Below are positions 18,345 to 26,383 of a DNA stretch of 64,000 bases, one piece after another. The position numbers were made by a program, and so were the translations under genes. Below the pieces are notes generated by a model. That model ran no database searches and had not been told where the DNA came from. It saw nothing but the letters and a program-made list of their open reading frames with translations. The DNA comes from Curvibacter sp. AEP1-3 (GTDB lineage Bacteria; Pseudomonadota; Gammaproteobacteria; Burkholderiales; Burkholderiaceae_C): NCBI RefSeq assembly GCF_002163715.1, contig NZ_CP015698.1, forward strand, positions 682,001 through 746,000. The letters are read 5' to 3'. Positions within the stretch are counted from its first letter, which is position 1; each line of letters opens with the position of its first letter.

Positions 18345-19337
18345 TCACCCCCGCACGGCATCCGCCAGTTCCCTAGGAGCCACGACCTTGATAGAACGGC
18401 CTTGGCTGCGGATCCACCAAACCAGCAGCATCGAGTCCGCTAGCGTTGCTATCAAATCGTGTCCCCCTTCCTCGCCAGAAGAAGGATTCAATTGCTGATC
18501 CGTCGATAGTGGAGTTTCCGAGAGCAGCATTGCCTGATAGTCATTGACCCATAGGTGGACCCTCAGTTGAACTCCCTGCCCGTACGAAAATCTACCGTTG
18601 TCGTCATAGGCCTTGAGGTCGAAGTCATTGGGACGGGTAAAGTGCAAATTGGTGCAGGTTGCACTCTGAAGGCGATGCAGGGCCAGACTGCGAGTGTCCG
18701 AGTAGCCGTCGAAACGGCAAGCCAGAAAAAGTCGCACACCTTGATGTGCCAACCCTAGCGGCATGACCTTGGCCTGGGTTCGTTTGCCGCCCACATTGGA
18801 ATAAGACACCTCTAGCCAGCAATTGTTGTAGAGCGCTTGACTCACATTTTCAAAAACACCGGCTGCGACTTTAGGTGGCAGCATCGGCAAAGTAGGGCTC
18901 ACTGAACGTACTTTTCCTAGCCATTCCCGTGCCCGAGTCACCGGAGCATCGATGGCAACTGGGGACAGGTTTCGTCGTGCTTGCTCGAAAAAACCTTTGA
19001 AAGACTTCATGAGAGAGGCTGGGAGCTGGTGGCGGAGTTGCTCTTCCGCCAAGCACAGAAGCAAGGATTCTTGCTCTGTCAAACCTGGGAGAGACAACCC
19101 CACTGCAGACTCTTTCCATCGATAACCATATGGGCGGGAAGAGTCGTCGCACTCGATGTCAAAGTGCTTGCACAGAGACTCCAATTGACGCTGAACCGTC
19201 CTGAGATCACGCGCATATCCAGCTTCAATCAATTGGGCATGAAGTTCGGGCGCAGACACTTTCCGCTGCCTGGGGATGCGTTTCAGCAGCTCCAAACTGA
19301 TGTGAACTGTTTCCAGGTTATCCGGTTTTCTTGGCAT
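18345..19337 (-). CDS. WYL-domain transcriptional regulator
   Basis: 330 aa from the ATG at 19337 (MPRKPDNLE); the longer frame to 19400 has no family support. An N-terminal winged helix (VSAPELHAQLIEAGYARDLRTVQRQL) is followed by a WYL-type ligand-binding region (LEVSYSNVGGKRTQAKVMPLGL then RLFLACRF) and a C-terminal WCX-like segment. WYL proteins sense nucleotides or damaged DNA and often repress defence loci. It lies inside the leftward gene set, 168 bases after the double AAA+ gene, and is the likely regulator of the divergent promoter region at 21.6-21.83 kb. Confidence 0.88.
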   Translation of the reverse strand: MPRKPDNLETVHISLELLKRIPRQRKVSAPELHAQLIEAGYARDLRTVQRQLESLCKHFDIECDDSSRPYGYRWKESAVGLSLPGLTEQESLLLCLAEEQLRHQLPASLMKSFKGFFEQARRNLSPVAIDAPVTRAREWLGKVRSVSPTLPMLPPKVAAGVFENVSQALYNNCWLEVSYSNVGGKRTQAKVMPLGLAHQGVRLFLACRFDGYSDTRSLALHRLQSATCTNLHFTRPNDFDLKAYDDNGRFSYGQGVQLRVHLWVNDYQAMLLSETPLSTDQQLNPSSGEEGGHDLIATLADSMLLVWWIRSQGRSIKVVAPRELADAVRG

Positions 19338-19504
19338 AAAAACTCGAAGCGCATGACATGTGACAGGTTCATTATGACGGACCATAAATCCATCATTCAA
19401 CCCAGTATTGCGCGCTGGACTCGGTCACGGTTCAAGACGCAATCCCCCGTTGCACTGACCCTGTGTCGACCAACTGAGTCTGACTATTCAAGAAGAAACT
19501 GTTG

Positions 19505-21595
19505 TCAATGGACAAAGCCCATTGGACGCACAGCATGCTGCTTAAGTCGGACTTCCACCTCTAATGCAGTGACGAAGTCAAGCGGACTGGACAGGGGTTT
19601 AAACCGATGCCGACGGGCAACCGCTGCAAAGTCACCTAGGGCAAGTTGACTGAGTTTGCTGAGTTCTGACTTGCAGGTATCCGTAGGTTCTCCCAAAGAA
19701 AGATTTGTACAGTGACGACCCAACAGGCAGAACGCCTGTTGGGTCGTCAGGTAGTCAAACTTCACTTTAAGATCAAAGCGCCGCAATGCCGCCTGATCAA
19801 GACCTTCCATGAGATTGGTTGACGCGATAAAGACACCCTCGTAGGACTCCATTTGGGTCAGCATTTCATTGACCAGGGAGACCTCCCAACTACGCGATGC
19901 ATCACGTCGATCCATCAAAAAGCTATCGACTTCATCGATCATGAGAACCGCTCCGTCTGTTGCAGCCTGCTCGAATGCATCGGCGATGTTTCGTTCACTC
20001 CCACCCACCCACTTCGACATCAGATCGGACGCACGTTTTATGAGCAATGGAGCATCCAATTGACGCGCTACCCATTGACCAAACGCTGTCTTCCCCGTGC
20101 CAGGCGGTCCGTAAAAACAAAGTCGCGCAGATGCTCCGGACATACCAGCAGTCAATTGCGTCAGGTCGACATCGGTTTGAATGAGACCGGGGTCATAGAC
20201 TTCGTCGGGCAATGACGACGACCGTTTTATCTTCGGATGTCCTTGCGCCGCAAGTGTGTTGTTAAGGAGAAGCTCTATGGCTTTAGGTATCTCTGCTACA
20301 GCTACGGCATCTTGGATCGATCGCACCACCGATGCGGCTCTCGCCACTACGGCTGGTGCCAGATCTGCAGAGTCAGCAATGCATTCCAACGCGGGGGGAC
20401 TCATCAAGTCTGAACATGCACTTTGGATGATCTGAAGTCTTTTCTTTCGCGGTGGAATCGGCAACGCGATCACCATGTCAAAACGACGGATGAATGCCGG
20501 ATCCAAACCGCTCACTGAGTTGGACACCCAAAAAGTGGGAAGCATGTTGTCTTCTAAGGTCCGGTTCATCCACGCTTTGCGTGACTGCGTAGTGCTTCGT
20601 TTCCGCAAGCCCTGATCCTGGTCTTCGAAGACGTCTTCCACCTCATCAAAGAGAATCAGTGCTCTCCGGTTCACCAATAGGCTCTGAGCCACACGGTACG
20701 CGCGTAAACGCGTGGTTCCACTAACCGGATCACCGTCGCTATCTTGACTCGCGACTTCAAAGAGCTCAGCGTTGACCTCTTTAGACAGCAATCTGGCCAA
20801 TTGGCTTTTCCCTGTGCCGGGCTCCCCGTAGACAAGCACGTTGACTCCTCGCTTCTCTGCGCTCAGAGAATGATTCAAATAGGAATGAAGCAAAGAGTAG
20901 GCTTGCTGCACATGGTCGTAGTCTGTGGCTTGCAGATGCCCAGAACCCAATGGCGTTACGGTTTCGCGGATCAGATCTGCTGGCTCAGCGACGGAAAACA
21001 ACATGTTGTCTGCGAAGTCCTTAGAAATCAGATTGATCTTGGAACAGAAGGTTTCCGTGCCCTTTCGTTCCACCGCCAAGAGTCCTGATTTCGTCAAAAC
21101 GCTCTGTGCTGACAAAGACTGGCGAACCTCATCCATCGGTAATCGCAAAACAGAGGACAGAAGCTTGTTCACTTGCAAGGTCGTGAGCCCACCTAAACCA
21201 TCTGCAATTGCCAACAATCGCGGATCGCTGAAGACTAGAGTGACAAACTCCAGGATCCTGCAGTCGGTCTGATTCAAGCCGATCAAACGAGCCAGTTGCT
21301 CCACGTTTGTAGCCAACTCGGCCGGCACTCCTGCGCCTGCAAACGACTCTTCGGCGTTCTGATAGAGCTTTTTGATTGCGCTCCTCACCGTAGACACATT
21401 CTTGGTGCAAAGCAGTTTCTCGGTAAGTCCACAGGCATCTAAGAGCACCGATGCTTCCTCATCGAGGTAAGCAGCCATGCGGGCGCATTTCTCCGTTCCA
21501 CCTACTGGCACCACCATCCTCAAGATCCATAAGCGGACTATAGGAAGAACTTCGAACGAGATTTCCGATGATGCTTCTTGTGCTGCTACTTCCAT
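19505..21595 (-). CDS. double AAA+ ATPase
   Basis: 696 aa, with GGAGGTCGTTAT before the ATG. An N-terminal ~200-residue helical domain is followed by AAA+ module 1: Walker A YGEPGTGKS at about 257-264 and Walker B ALILFDEVEDVF. Module 2 has Walker A YGPPGTGKT near 493, Walker B VLMIDEVDSF, sensor ASTN and an arginine-finger region LRRFDLKVKF. Both modules appear competent for ATP binding and resemble classical AAA (Cdc48/ClpX-adaptor type) proteins that remodel other proteins. It leads the leftward gene set and faces the FtsZ-like gene across a shared control region. Confidence 0.9.
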   Translation of the reverse strand: MEVAAQEASSEISFEVLPIVRLWILRMVVPVGGTEKCARMAAYLDEEASVLLDACGLTEKLLCTKNVSTVRSAIKKLYQNAEESFAGAGVPAELATNVEQLARLIGLNQTDCRILEFVTLVFSDPRLLAIADGLGGLTTLQVNKLLSSVLRLPMDEVRQSLSAQSVLTKSGLLAVERKGTETFCSKINLISKDFADNMLFSVAEPADLIRETVTPLGSGHLQATDYDHVQQAYSLLHSYLNHSLSAEKRGVNVLVYGEPGTGKSQLARLLSKEVNAELFEVASQDSDGDPVSGTTRLRAYRVAQSLLVNRRALILFDEVEDVFEDQDQGLRKRSTTQSRKAWMNRTLEDNMLPTFWVSNSVSGLDPAFIRRFDMVIALPIPPRKKRLQIIQSACSDLMSPPALECIADSADLAPAVVARAASVVRSIQDAVAVAEIPKAIELLLNNTLAAQGHPKIKRSSSLPDEVYDPGLIQTDVDLTQLTAGMSGASARLCFYGPPGTGKTAFGQWVARQLDAPLLIKRASDLMSKWVGGSERNIADAFEQAATDGAVLMIDEVDSFLMDRRDASRSWEVSLVNEMLTQMESYEGVFIASTNLMEGLDQAALRRFDLKVKFDYLTTQQAFCLLGRHCTNLSLGEPTDTCKSELSKLSQLALGDFAAVARRHRFKPLSSPLDFVTALEVEVRLKQHAVRPMGFVH

Positions 21596-21620
21596 ATAAC
21601 GACCTCCAAATAATGGAAGT

Positions 21621-21710
21621 TCATTGTCCGGATATAGGCGACATTTTGTGTCGCACTAAGTGTGCCTCGCGCTGATCCAGTTGACTGGCGATGTTGAATG
21701 TCACCTGCAT
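21621..21710 (-). CDS. possible 29-aa leader peptide
   Basis: A short frame (MQVTFNIASQLDQREAHLV...) starts ten bases after GGAGG. It lies between the two palindromic sites, upstream of the AAA+ gene. The arrangement palindrome / TATA / GGAGGTCG is repeated before this frame and before the AAA+ gene. It could be a leader peptide or a by-product of a duplicated control segment. Confidence 0.25.
   Translation of the reverse strand: MQVTFNIASQLDQREAHLVRHKMSPISGQ
21639..21653. promoter_or_regulatory. operator-like palindrome CGACA-N5-TGTCG (site 1)
   Basis: CGACATTTTGTGTCG, extended by one more pair to GCGACA/TGTCGC. It lies 44 bases upstream of the AAA+ start codon in the divergent control region and has the same form as site 2. 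A dimeric repressor such as the neighbouring WYL protein is a plausible binder. Confidence 0.5.
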
Positions 21711-21730
21711 AAAGGCTCGACCTCCATATA

Positions 21731-21745
21731 CGACACATATTGTCG
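21731..21745. promoter_or_regulatory. operator-like palindrome CGACA-N5-TGTCG (site 2)
   Basis: CGACACATATTGTCG has the same arms and spacer length as site 1, 92 bases away, and both are preceded by ATATA on the plus strand. It is about 90 bases upstream of the FtsZ-like gene, so the pair could control both directions. Confidence 0.5.
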
Positions 21746-21833
21746 CGACGGCTTCGCAAAATCGTGACTTCTGGCTTGACTCGCTGTTTCATCGAGTCGG
21801 TCATCACCCATCAAAATTTCATACAAGCGAACC

Positions 21834-22523
21834 ATGAACCTTCCTCCTGACAGTCAGACACACATCCAAGTCATTTGGCAGTCTTTATCTCCAGTCAGCT
21901 GTCCGACTCTGGAGAGCCTTCAGGTTCCTGGAATCGGAATGAGTGCTGTCCGCGTAGAACGAAACACTACGGACTCTGAGAACCAGGCCGCCCTGAGACA
22001 GGAATGGCCACACTTAGTTGTCGCCTTCGTAGATCCGGACACCCCTGATGCGGCAACTCAAGCTCACCAGATGTACCCGGACGCTGTAACCATCACTTTG
22101 TCCGCACCAAAAGAGCCAAAGAAAAGCTTTGCAGCGGTTCGCGATATCGCAGAAGTTCTCAACGGCTCATCACTCATTGGGATCGATCTGGAAGACATCG
22201 CTTCGATTTTTCGTTCACAGATCGACGAAGAAAACACCCATGCCATGGTCGTCGTCGAGGCACCCAAAGGAAACTTGGAGAGCTCGCTCATTGCTTGCCT
22301 ACATTCAGTTCAGACTGATCCATCTACCGCTCAAGGACTCCTGGTATTGATCGCGGCGCCTACCGGGACATTGATGACTCAGGAACTCCGTCAATTGAAT
22401 AAGGCGATACAGACGAGGTTCACACATTTGCGCAGGTTTCTCTATGCGGTTTACGAGACACAGGAACTGTCTAACTTTTTGCGAATGTCACTGTGGACAT
22501 GTTCTGACTCACAGAAATCTTAG
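21834..22523 (+). CDS. FtsZ C-terminal-domain-like protein without GTPase half
   Basis: 229 aa. From residue ~95 the pattern follows the second half of FtsZ: SLIGIDLEDIASIF (compare INLDFADVRTVM), STAQGLLVLIAAPTG (compare GAKGLLVNITGGP), TQELRQLNKAIQTRF, and FLYAVYETQELSNFLRMSL (compare the TFDEELxGxIRVSVVAT end). The first ~90 residues lack the tubulin GGGTGTG nucleotide loop, so it cannot be a normal GTPase. It may bind FtsZ or another filament, or have been reused as an assembly domain. It starts the rightward operon of the bidirectional locus. Confidence 0.6.
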   Translation: MNLPPDSQTHIQVIWQSLSPVSCPTLESLQVPGIGMSAVRVERNTTDSENQAALRQEWPHLVVAFVDPDTPDAATQAHQMYPDAVTITLSAPKEPKKSFAAVRDIAEVLNGSSLIGIDLEDIASIFRSQIDEENTHAMVVVEAPKGNLESSLIACLHSVQTDPSTAQGLLVLIAAPTGTLMTQELRQLNKAIQTRFTHLRRFLYAVYETQELSNFLRMSLWTCSDSQKS

Positions 22524-22564
22524 GCCACAATAGACCGCATAAATAAAAGGGAGGACTGCTTCAC

Positions 22565-24091
22565 ATGGCAGCAAAAGGACTATTGATGAGGGTAGGTATC
22601 GATGCCACCTTCGGGCATTTCAACGCGCCCATTCATCCAAATACGCTCGATTACCTGTACCTACCCATTCCAGAGTCGAAACATAGTTTTCACACTGGCA
22701 TGGAGACGACCTACCAGGGCATTCGACCCTTCTTTGATTCCTGGACACAGCGCAATCAAAGTGATCTGGTCTTCCCTGAGCATCTACTAGGACTTAACTG
22801 CCACTTAGATCCAGACTTTGAGAGCCTTACCTACGGTGATCAAGGCATCGGTCGCGGTAATCGCGTGGTTCAACTCGAGAAGGGCGACTTCATCGCTTTT
22901 TTTGCAAGCTTTCGAAGCATACCCACACCCTCTGCCAAGCCGCACCTCGTCTATGCACTCTTTGGCATCCTTTTTGTCGACAAGGTGTGCAAGGTCAGTG
23001 AATTGACCGAAGCGCAGTGGAACATCAACGCACATTCCAGACGCCTGACTGGCAATCTCGACGACCTGGTGGTGTTCGGATGCCCTGAACGTTCCGGACG
23101 CTTTGAAAAAGCAATACCAATCGGCGATTACAGGAGTGGCGCCTATCGCGTCACCCATAAGCTCTTGGAAGCTTGGGGTGGTCTCAGTGTGAATGACGGC
23201 TTTATTCAACGAAGTGCCGTTCCTCCGTGGTTCAGTAATCCAGTGAATTTTCTTTCTTGGTTAGACGGCGAATCTCCCCGACTCCTTCACAACAACTTTG
23301 GTCACAGCGAGGCAACAACACCTATGAAAACACTCTCATCTCTCTCTGCCGGAAATCGTCTATTCACCTACAAGGTCATGTATGACTCAGGCAGCGCTCC
23401 CAATCCAGATCACTCTGTATGCACTCTTGCTTTATGCAAACCTGCAATTCGGCGTGTAGCGAACGTGGGTGATCTCGTAGTAGGGTTTGCGCCGGGAGAT
23501 AGTGGTCGCTTGGTGTATTGCATGCGAGTCACCCATGTGTTGACATGGGCTGAATACATCGAAGTTTGCAACGGCCGAAGCGCCCACTCCTCTATTGAAG
23601 CTTCAACTGCCAAGCAACTGACTAAGAAAGTACCCAAGAACGCGGCGGACTCTGGGGACTGTATTTGGACAAAAGCTAGTCAATATGAGCGTGCTTTGCC
23701 TTCGTTCTCCGGTCATATTGAGGCCGGCGATTTTGAACATGATGTGCTGCATGGATGCAATGTCTTGCTGAGCACTGAGTTTTGGTACTTCGGCAATGGT
23801 GAAAAAACGAATATCCAGTTGAGCGATGGAGTTCTTCACAACCTGATTCCAGGTCGTGGCCACAAGTCGAATGCCAATAGCGCAGTAGTGGATGGCACCA
23901 ACCGACTGGACCACCTCTTTATTCAGTTCTTCAATCAGCAACTCGAAAAGCACAACCTACGTGAGTACGGGGTGTATGGCACACCAGCGATTACACCGAA
24001 CCCGCTGAACGACGAAGAGATTGGGAAGTGCAGGCGACTTCAACGTGATGATGATTTGCACGACGACGAAGACCCACCCACACGTTGCTAA
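22565..24091 (+). CDS. Nmad3-Nmad2 fusion, nucleotide-modification-associated protein
   Basis: 508 aa; GGGAGG precedes the ATG, and M8 is an alternative start. The N-terminal half begins RVGIDATFGHFNAP then YLYLPIPES, matching the Nmad3 domain. The C-terminal half has LFTYKVMYDSGSAPNP, CTLALCKPAIRR, GDLVVGFAPGDSGRLVYCM and EYI, matching Nmad2. These domains were defined by association with phage and bacterial systems that make modified DNA bases; their chemistry is not established. The fusion suggests this locus either makes or recognises modified bases. The last ~30 residues are acidic and probably disordered. Confidence 0.75.
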   Translation: MAAKGLLMRVGIDATFGHFNAPIHPNTLDYLYLPIPESKHSFHTGMETTYQGIRPFFDSWTQRNQSDLVFPEHLLGLNCHLDPDFESLTYGDQGIGRGNRVVQLEKGDFIAFFASFRSIPTPSAKPHLVYALFGILFVDKVCKVSELTEAQWNINAHSRRLTGNLDDLVVFGCPERSGRFEKAIPIGDYRSGAYRVTHKLLEAWGGLSVNDGFIQRSAVPPWFSNPVNFLSWLDGESPRLLHNNFGHSEATTPMKTLSSLSAGNRLFTYKVMYDSGSAPNPDHSVCTLALCKPAIRRVANVGDLVVGFAPGDSGRLVYCMRVTHVLTWAEYIEVCNGRSAHSSIEASTAKQLTKKVPKNAADSGDCIWTKASQYERALPSFSGHIEAGDFEHDVLHGCNVLLSTEFWYFGNGEKTNIQLSDGVLHNLIPGRGHKSNANSAVVDGTNRLDHLFIQFFNQQLEKHNLREYGVYGTPAITPNPLNDEEIGKCRRLQRDDDLHDDEDPPTRC

Positions 24092-24128
24092 CGAGCCCCC
24101 ATCTCACCTATTCCGAAGCTGAACAACG

Positions 24129-25517
24129 ATGCATGACATTCACTGCCCACACTGTGGCAAAGCTTTCAAGATTGATGAATCTGGCTATGCCGACATCCTC
24201 AAACAAGTCCGTGACGCTGATTTTGAACACCAGTTGCACGAACGTATGGATTTGGCCGAGCGAGATAAACAAAACGCGATAGCGCTGACCAAAGCCAGTG
24301 TTGCCAGTGAGATGCAACAGGTAGCCGCAAAAAAAGACTCAGAGATCCAAGAGCTAAAGGCAAAACTCAACGCGGAAAATGTTGAGCGCAAACTGGCAGT
24401 GAATGAAGCAATCAATGCAATCCAAAAAGAGCGTGATGACCTAGCCAATGCTTTGGCGCAAGCCAAACGCGAACAGCAATCTGCTAGCGAACTGGCCCAA
24501 GCCAAGCTCCTCGCAGAGTTCCAACGCGCCGCGGCAACCAAGGATGCGGAAATTCAAGAGCTCAAGGCCAAGTTAGAAACGATCTCCCTTTCCCAGCAAA
24601 TCGCCATCAAAGACGCTGTGGGCTCCATTGCAAAAGAGCGTGATGAACTGAAAAGTGTGGTCGACCGTTCAGTGCTTGAGAAGCAACTGGCAGAGCAGTC
24701 GCTCAAAGATAAGTACGAAACACAACTTAAAGACCGCGATGAGGCTATTGAGCGTCTTCGGGATATGAAGGCACGTCTCTCTACCAAGATGGTGGGGGAG
24801 ACACTGGAGCAGCATTGCGAAACAGAGTTCAATCGCATCCGGTCTACCGCCTTTCCCAGGGCCTATTTCGAGAAAGATAACGACGCTAGCTCAGGGAGCA
24901 AGGGAGACTTCGTCTTCAGGGATAAAGACGAAACCGAGACAGAAATCGTTTCCATCATGTTCGAAATGAAGAATGAGAACGAAACGACAGCCACGAAAAA
25001 GAAGAACGAAGACTTCTTCAAGGAATTGGATAAAGATCGGACAGAAAAAGGATGTGAATACGCCATCTTGGTGTCGCTACTGGAGCCAGAGAGCGAGCTG
25101 TACAACACGGGCATCGTCGACGTTTCTTACCGCTACCCCAAGATGTACGTTATCCGCCCCCAGTTCTTCATTCCCATCATCACATTGCTGCGTAATGCCG
25201 CAATGAACTCTCTCAAGTACAAAAACGAATTAGCCCTGGTCAAGGCTCAAACAATTGACGTTACGAACTTCGAAAACGAACTCGAAACGTTCAAAAATGC
25301 CTTTGCCAAGAACTACGACTTAGCCTCCCGGAAGTTTCAAACTGCGATTGATGAGATCGATAAGTCGATTGACCACCTGCAGAAAACCAAGGAAGCACTG
25401 ATCGGTACCGATAGAAACTTGCGCCTGGCCAACGACAAGGCGCAGGACGTAACGATCAAAAAGTTGACCAAAGGCAACCCCACCATGGCTGCCAAGTTCT
25501 CTGAACTCAAGCCATAG
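24129..25517 (+). CDS. DUF2130 protein: coiled coil plus PD-(D/E)xK-like domain
   Basis: 462 aa. The N-terminus has CPHCGKAF, a single zinc-knuckle pair. Residues ~20-220 are a long Ala/Glu/Lys coiled coil containing an internal near-repeat ([11 protein letters not shown] and [11 protein letters not shown]). The C-terminal domain carries GDFVFRD with D260 and a later FEMKNE with E279-x-K281. This is the D...ExK arrangement of PD-(D/E)xK nucleases, to which DUF2130 has been related. The activity itself is not established. It ends the rightward operon, 37 bases after the Nmad gene, and is followed by a strong hairpin. Confidence 0.8.
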   Translation: MHDIHCPHCGKAFKIDESGYADILKQVRDADFEHQLHERMDLAERDKQNAIALTKASVASEMQQVAAKKDSEIQELKAKLNAENVERKLAVNEAINAIQKERDDLANALAQAKREQQSASELAQAKLLAEFQRAAATKDAEIQELKAKLETISLSQQIAIKDAVGSIAKERDELKSVVDRSVLEKQLAEQSLKDKYETQLKDRDEAIERLRDMKARLSTKMVGETLEQHCETEFNRIRSTAFPRAYFEKDNDASSGSKGDFVFRDKDETETEIVSIMFEMKNENETTATKKKNEDFFKELDKDRTEKGCEYAILVSLLEPESELYNTGIVDVSYRYPKMYVIRPQFFIPIITLLRNAAMNSLKYKNELALVKAQTIDVTNFENELETFKNAFAKNYDLASRKFQTAIDEIDKSIDHLQKTKEALIGTDRNLRLANDKAQDVTIKKLTKGNPTMAAKFSELKP

Positions 25518-25529
25518 CGCTAGCCAAGT

Positions 25530-25579
25530 GAGAAAGCAACCCGAATAGGGCTGAATTCAGCTCTGGCCGGTTGCTTCTC
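25530..25579 (+). terminator. long composite hairpin after DUF2130 gene
   Basis: Outer arms GAGAAAGCAACC and GGTTGCTTCTC (one base bulged) enclose an inner perfect palindrome GCTGAATTCAGC. It begins 12 bases after the stop codon. There is no long T-run, so the role could be termination or transcript protection. Confidence 0.5.
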
Positions 25580-25890
25580 CAAGCAGCTTTCAGTCTACCC
25601 GTTAGCACCATCGCCACACCCATTGCACGCCACTACGGAAAGAGGTCCTGAGTGGAGATAGTGCAGTCACACAGCACCTCAGCGCAGTATCAACTAGCGT
25701 GGCCTTTTCTTTTCGTTCACACAGATAGTGAGCATGGGATTGAGATGACTTCACCGGCAAACCGAGAAGAGCATGGCCGTTTTTGCTTGACCACATGAAT
25801 TGAGTTTCAGTCATGGTGACTCCGTAGTACTTTTCTTTGAATGAGGCGTCGCAACGCATTGATTAAGAGCAGAACCGACATCGCGCAAAC
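25580..25890. other. intergenic stretch without a convincing gene
   Basis: This stretch lies between the hairpin and the stop of the DUF4258-like gene. A minus-strand frame of about 70 residues (ATG at 25814) has no family features or good ribosome binding site. Nothing else was seen. Confidence 0.4.
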
Positions 25891-26295
25891 TCAGGAAAGA
25901 TGCTCTGGTGCTTTCTCAAACAGAGTCGAGCGACCGCCCTGCTCTGCTCGACGACCTGATGGACGTAGGTCACGCCTCACTGGCCGGAAGCGATGCCCCG
26001 CCGTCACCAAAACGCCGCTGGAATCGACAATGGCATAGAGGTTTTTGACGGCTGAAGCTTTCGCGGCAATTTTCTTGGGCTCGAATTTCGCCAGCTTCTC
26101 GAACGCCTTGCCATCAAAGGTCACGATCTGGCATCCCTTGTGATCCGGCTCATGGTGGCCATACGCCAAAAGACAATCCAAGACCTCCCGGTCTACCCCC
26201 CTCTGTTGCACGCGGATAAGTGCGTGCTGTGAGAGGCAGATCCCTCCGCGTTCTGTCCAAATCACCTGCGATGAAGAAATTCCCTGATGGCCCAT
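25891..26295 (-). CDS. DUF4258-like small protein
   Basis: 134 aa. LSQHALIRVQQRGVDREVLDCLLAYG matches the start of DUF4258-type proteins (S-x-HA-x-x-R-x-x-x-RG). It is followed by strands GCQIVTFDGKA and NLYAIVDSSGVLVTAGHRF. This fold is shared with RelE/BrnT-like small toxins, so a toxin or RNase-like role is possible, but no antitoxin partner is evident. It is transcribed divergently from the second WYL regulator across a palindromic region. Confidence 0.65.
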   Translation of the reverse strand: MGHQGISSSQVIWTERGGICLSQHALIRVQQRGVDREVLDCLLAYGHHEPDHKGCQIVTFDGKAFEKLAKFEPKKIAAKASAVKNLYAIVDSSGVLVTAGHRFRPVRRDLRPSGRRAEQGGRSTLFEKAPEHLS

Positions 26296-26340
26296 GAAAC
26301 ACTCCCTTTCGGTTGTCGATTGGGCTATTCTTCAGTGCAA

Positions 26341-26361
26341 GTAGCTCAAGAGATGAGCTAC
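26341..26361. promoter_or_regulatory. operator-like inverted repeat GTAGCTC-N7-GAGCTAC
   Basis: Perfect 7-base arms lie between the divergent DUF4258-like and WYL genes, 22 bases before the WYL start. This position suits autoregulation by the WYL protein. Confidence 0.45.
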
Positions 26362-26383
26362 ATAAATTGATTTCTCACCAGGT

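Noticed and set aside
25602..25859. 85-residue minus-strand frame after the DUF2130 hairpin
   Set aside because: No family features, no convincing start signal and an unusual Cys/Trp-rich end; probably chance.
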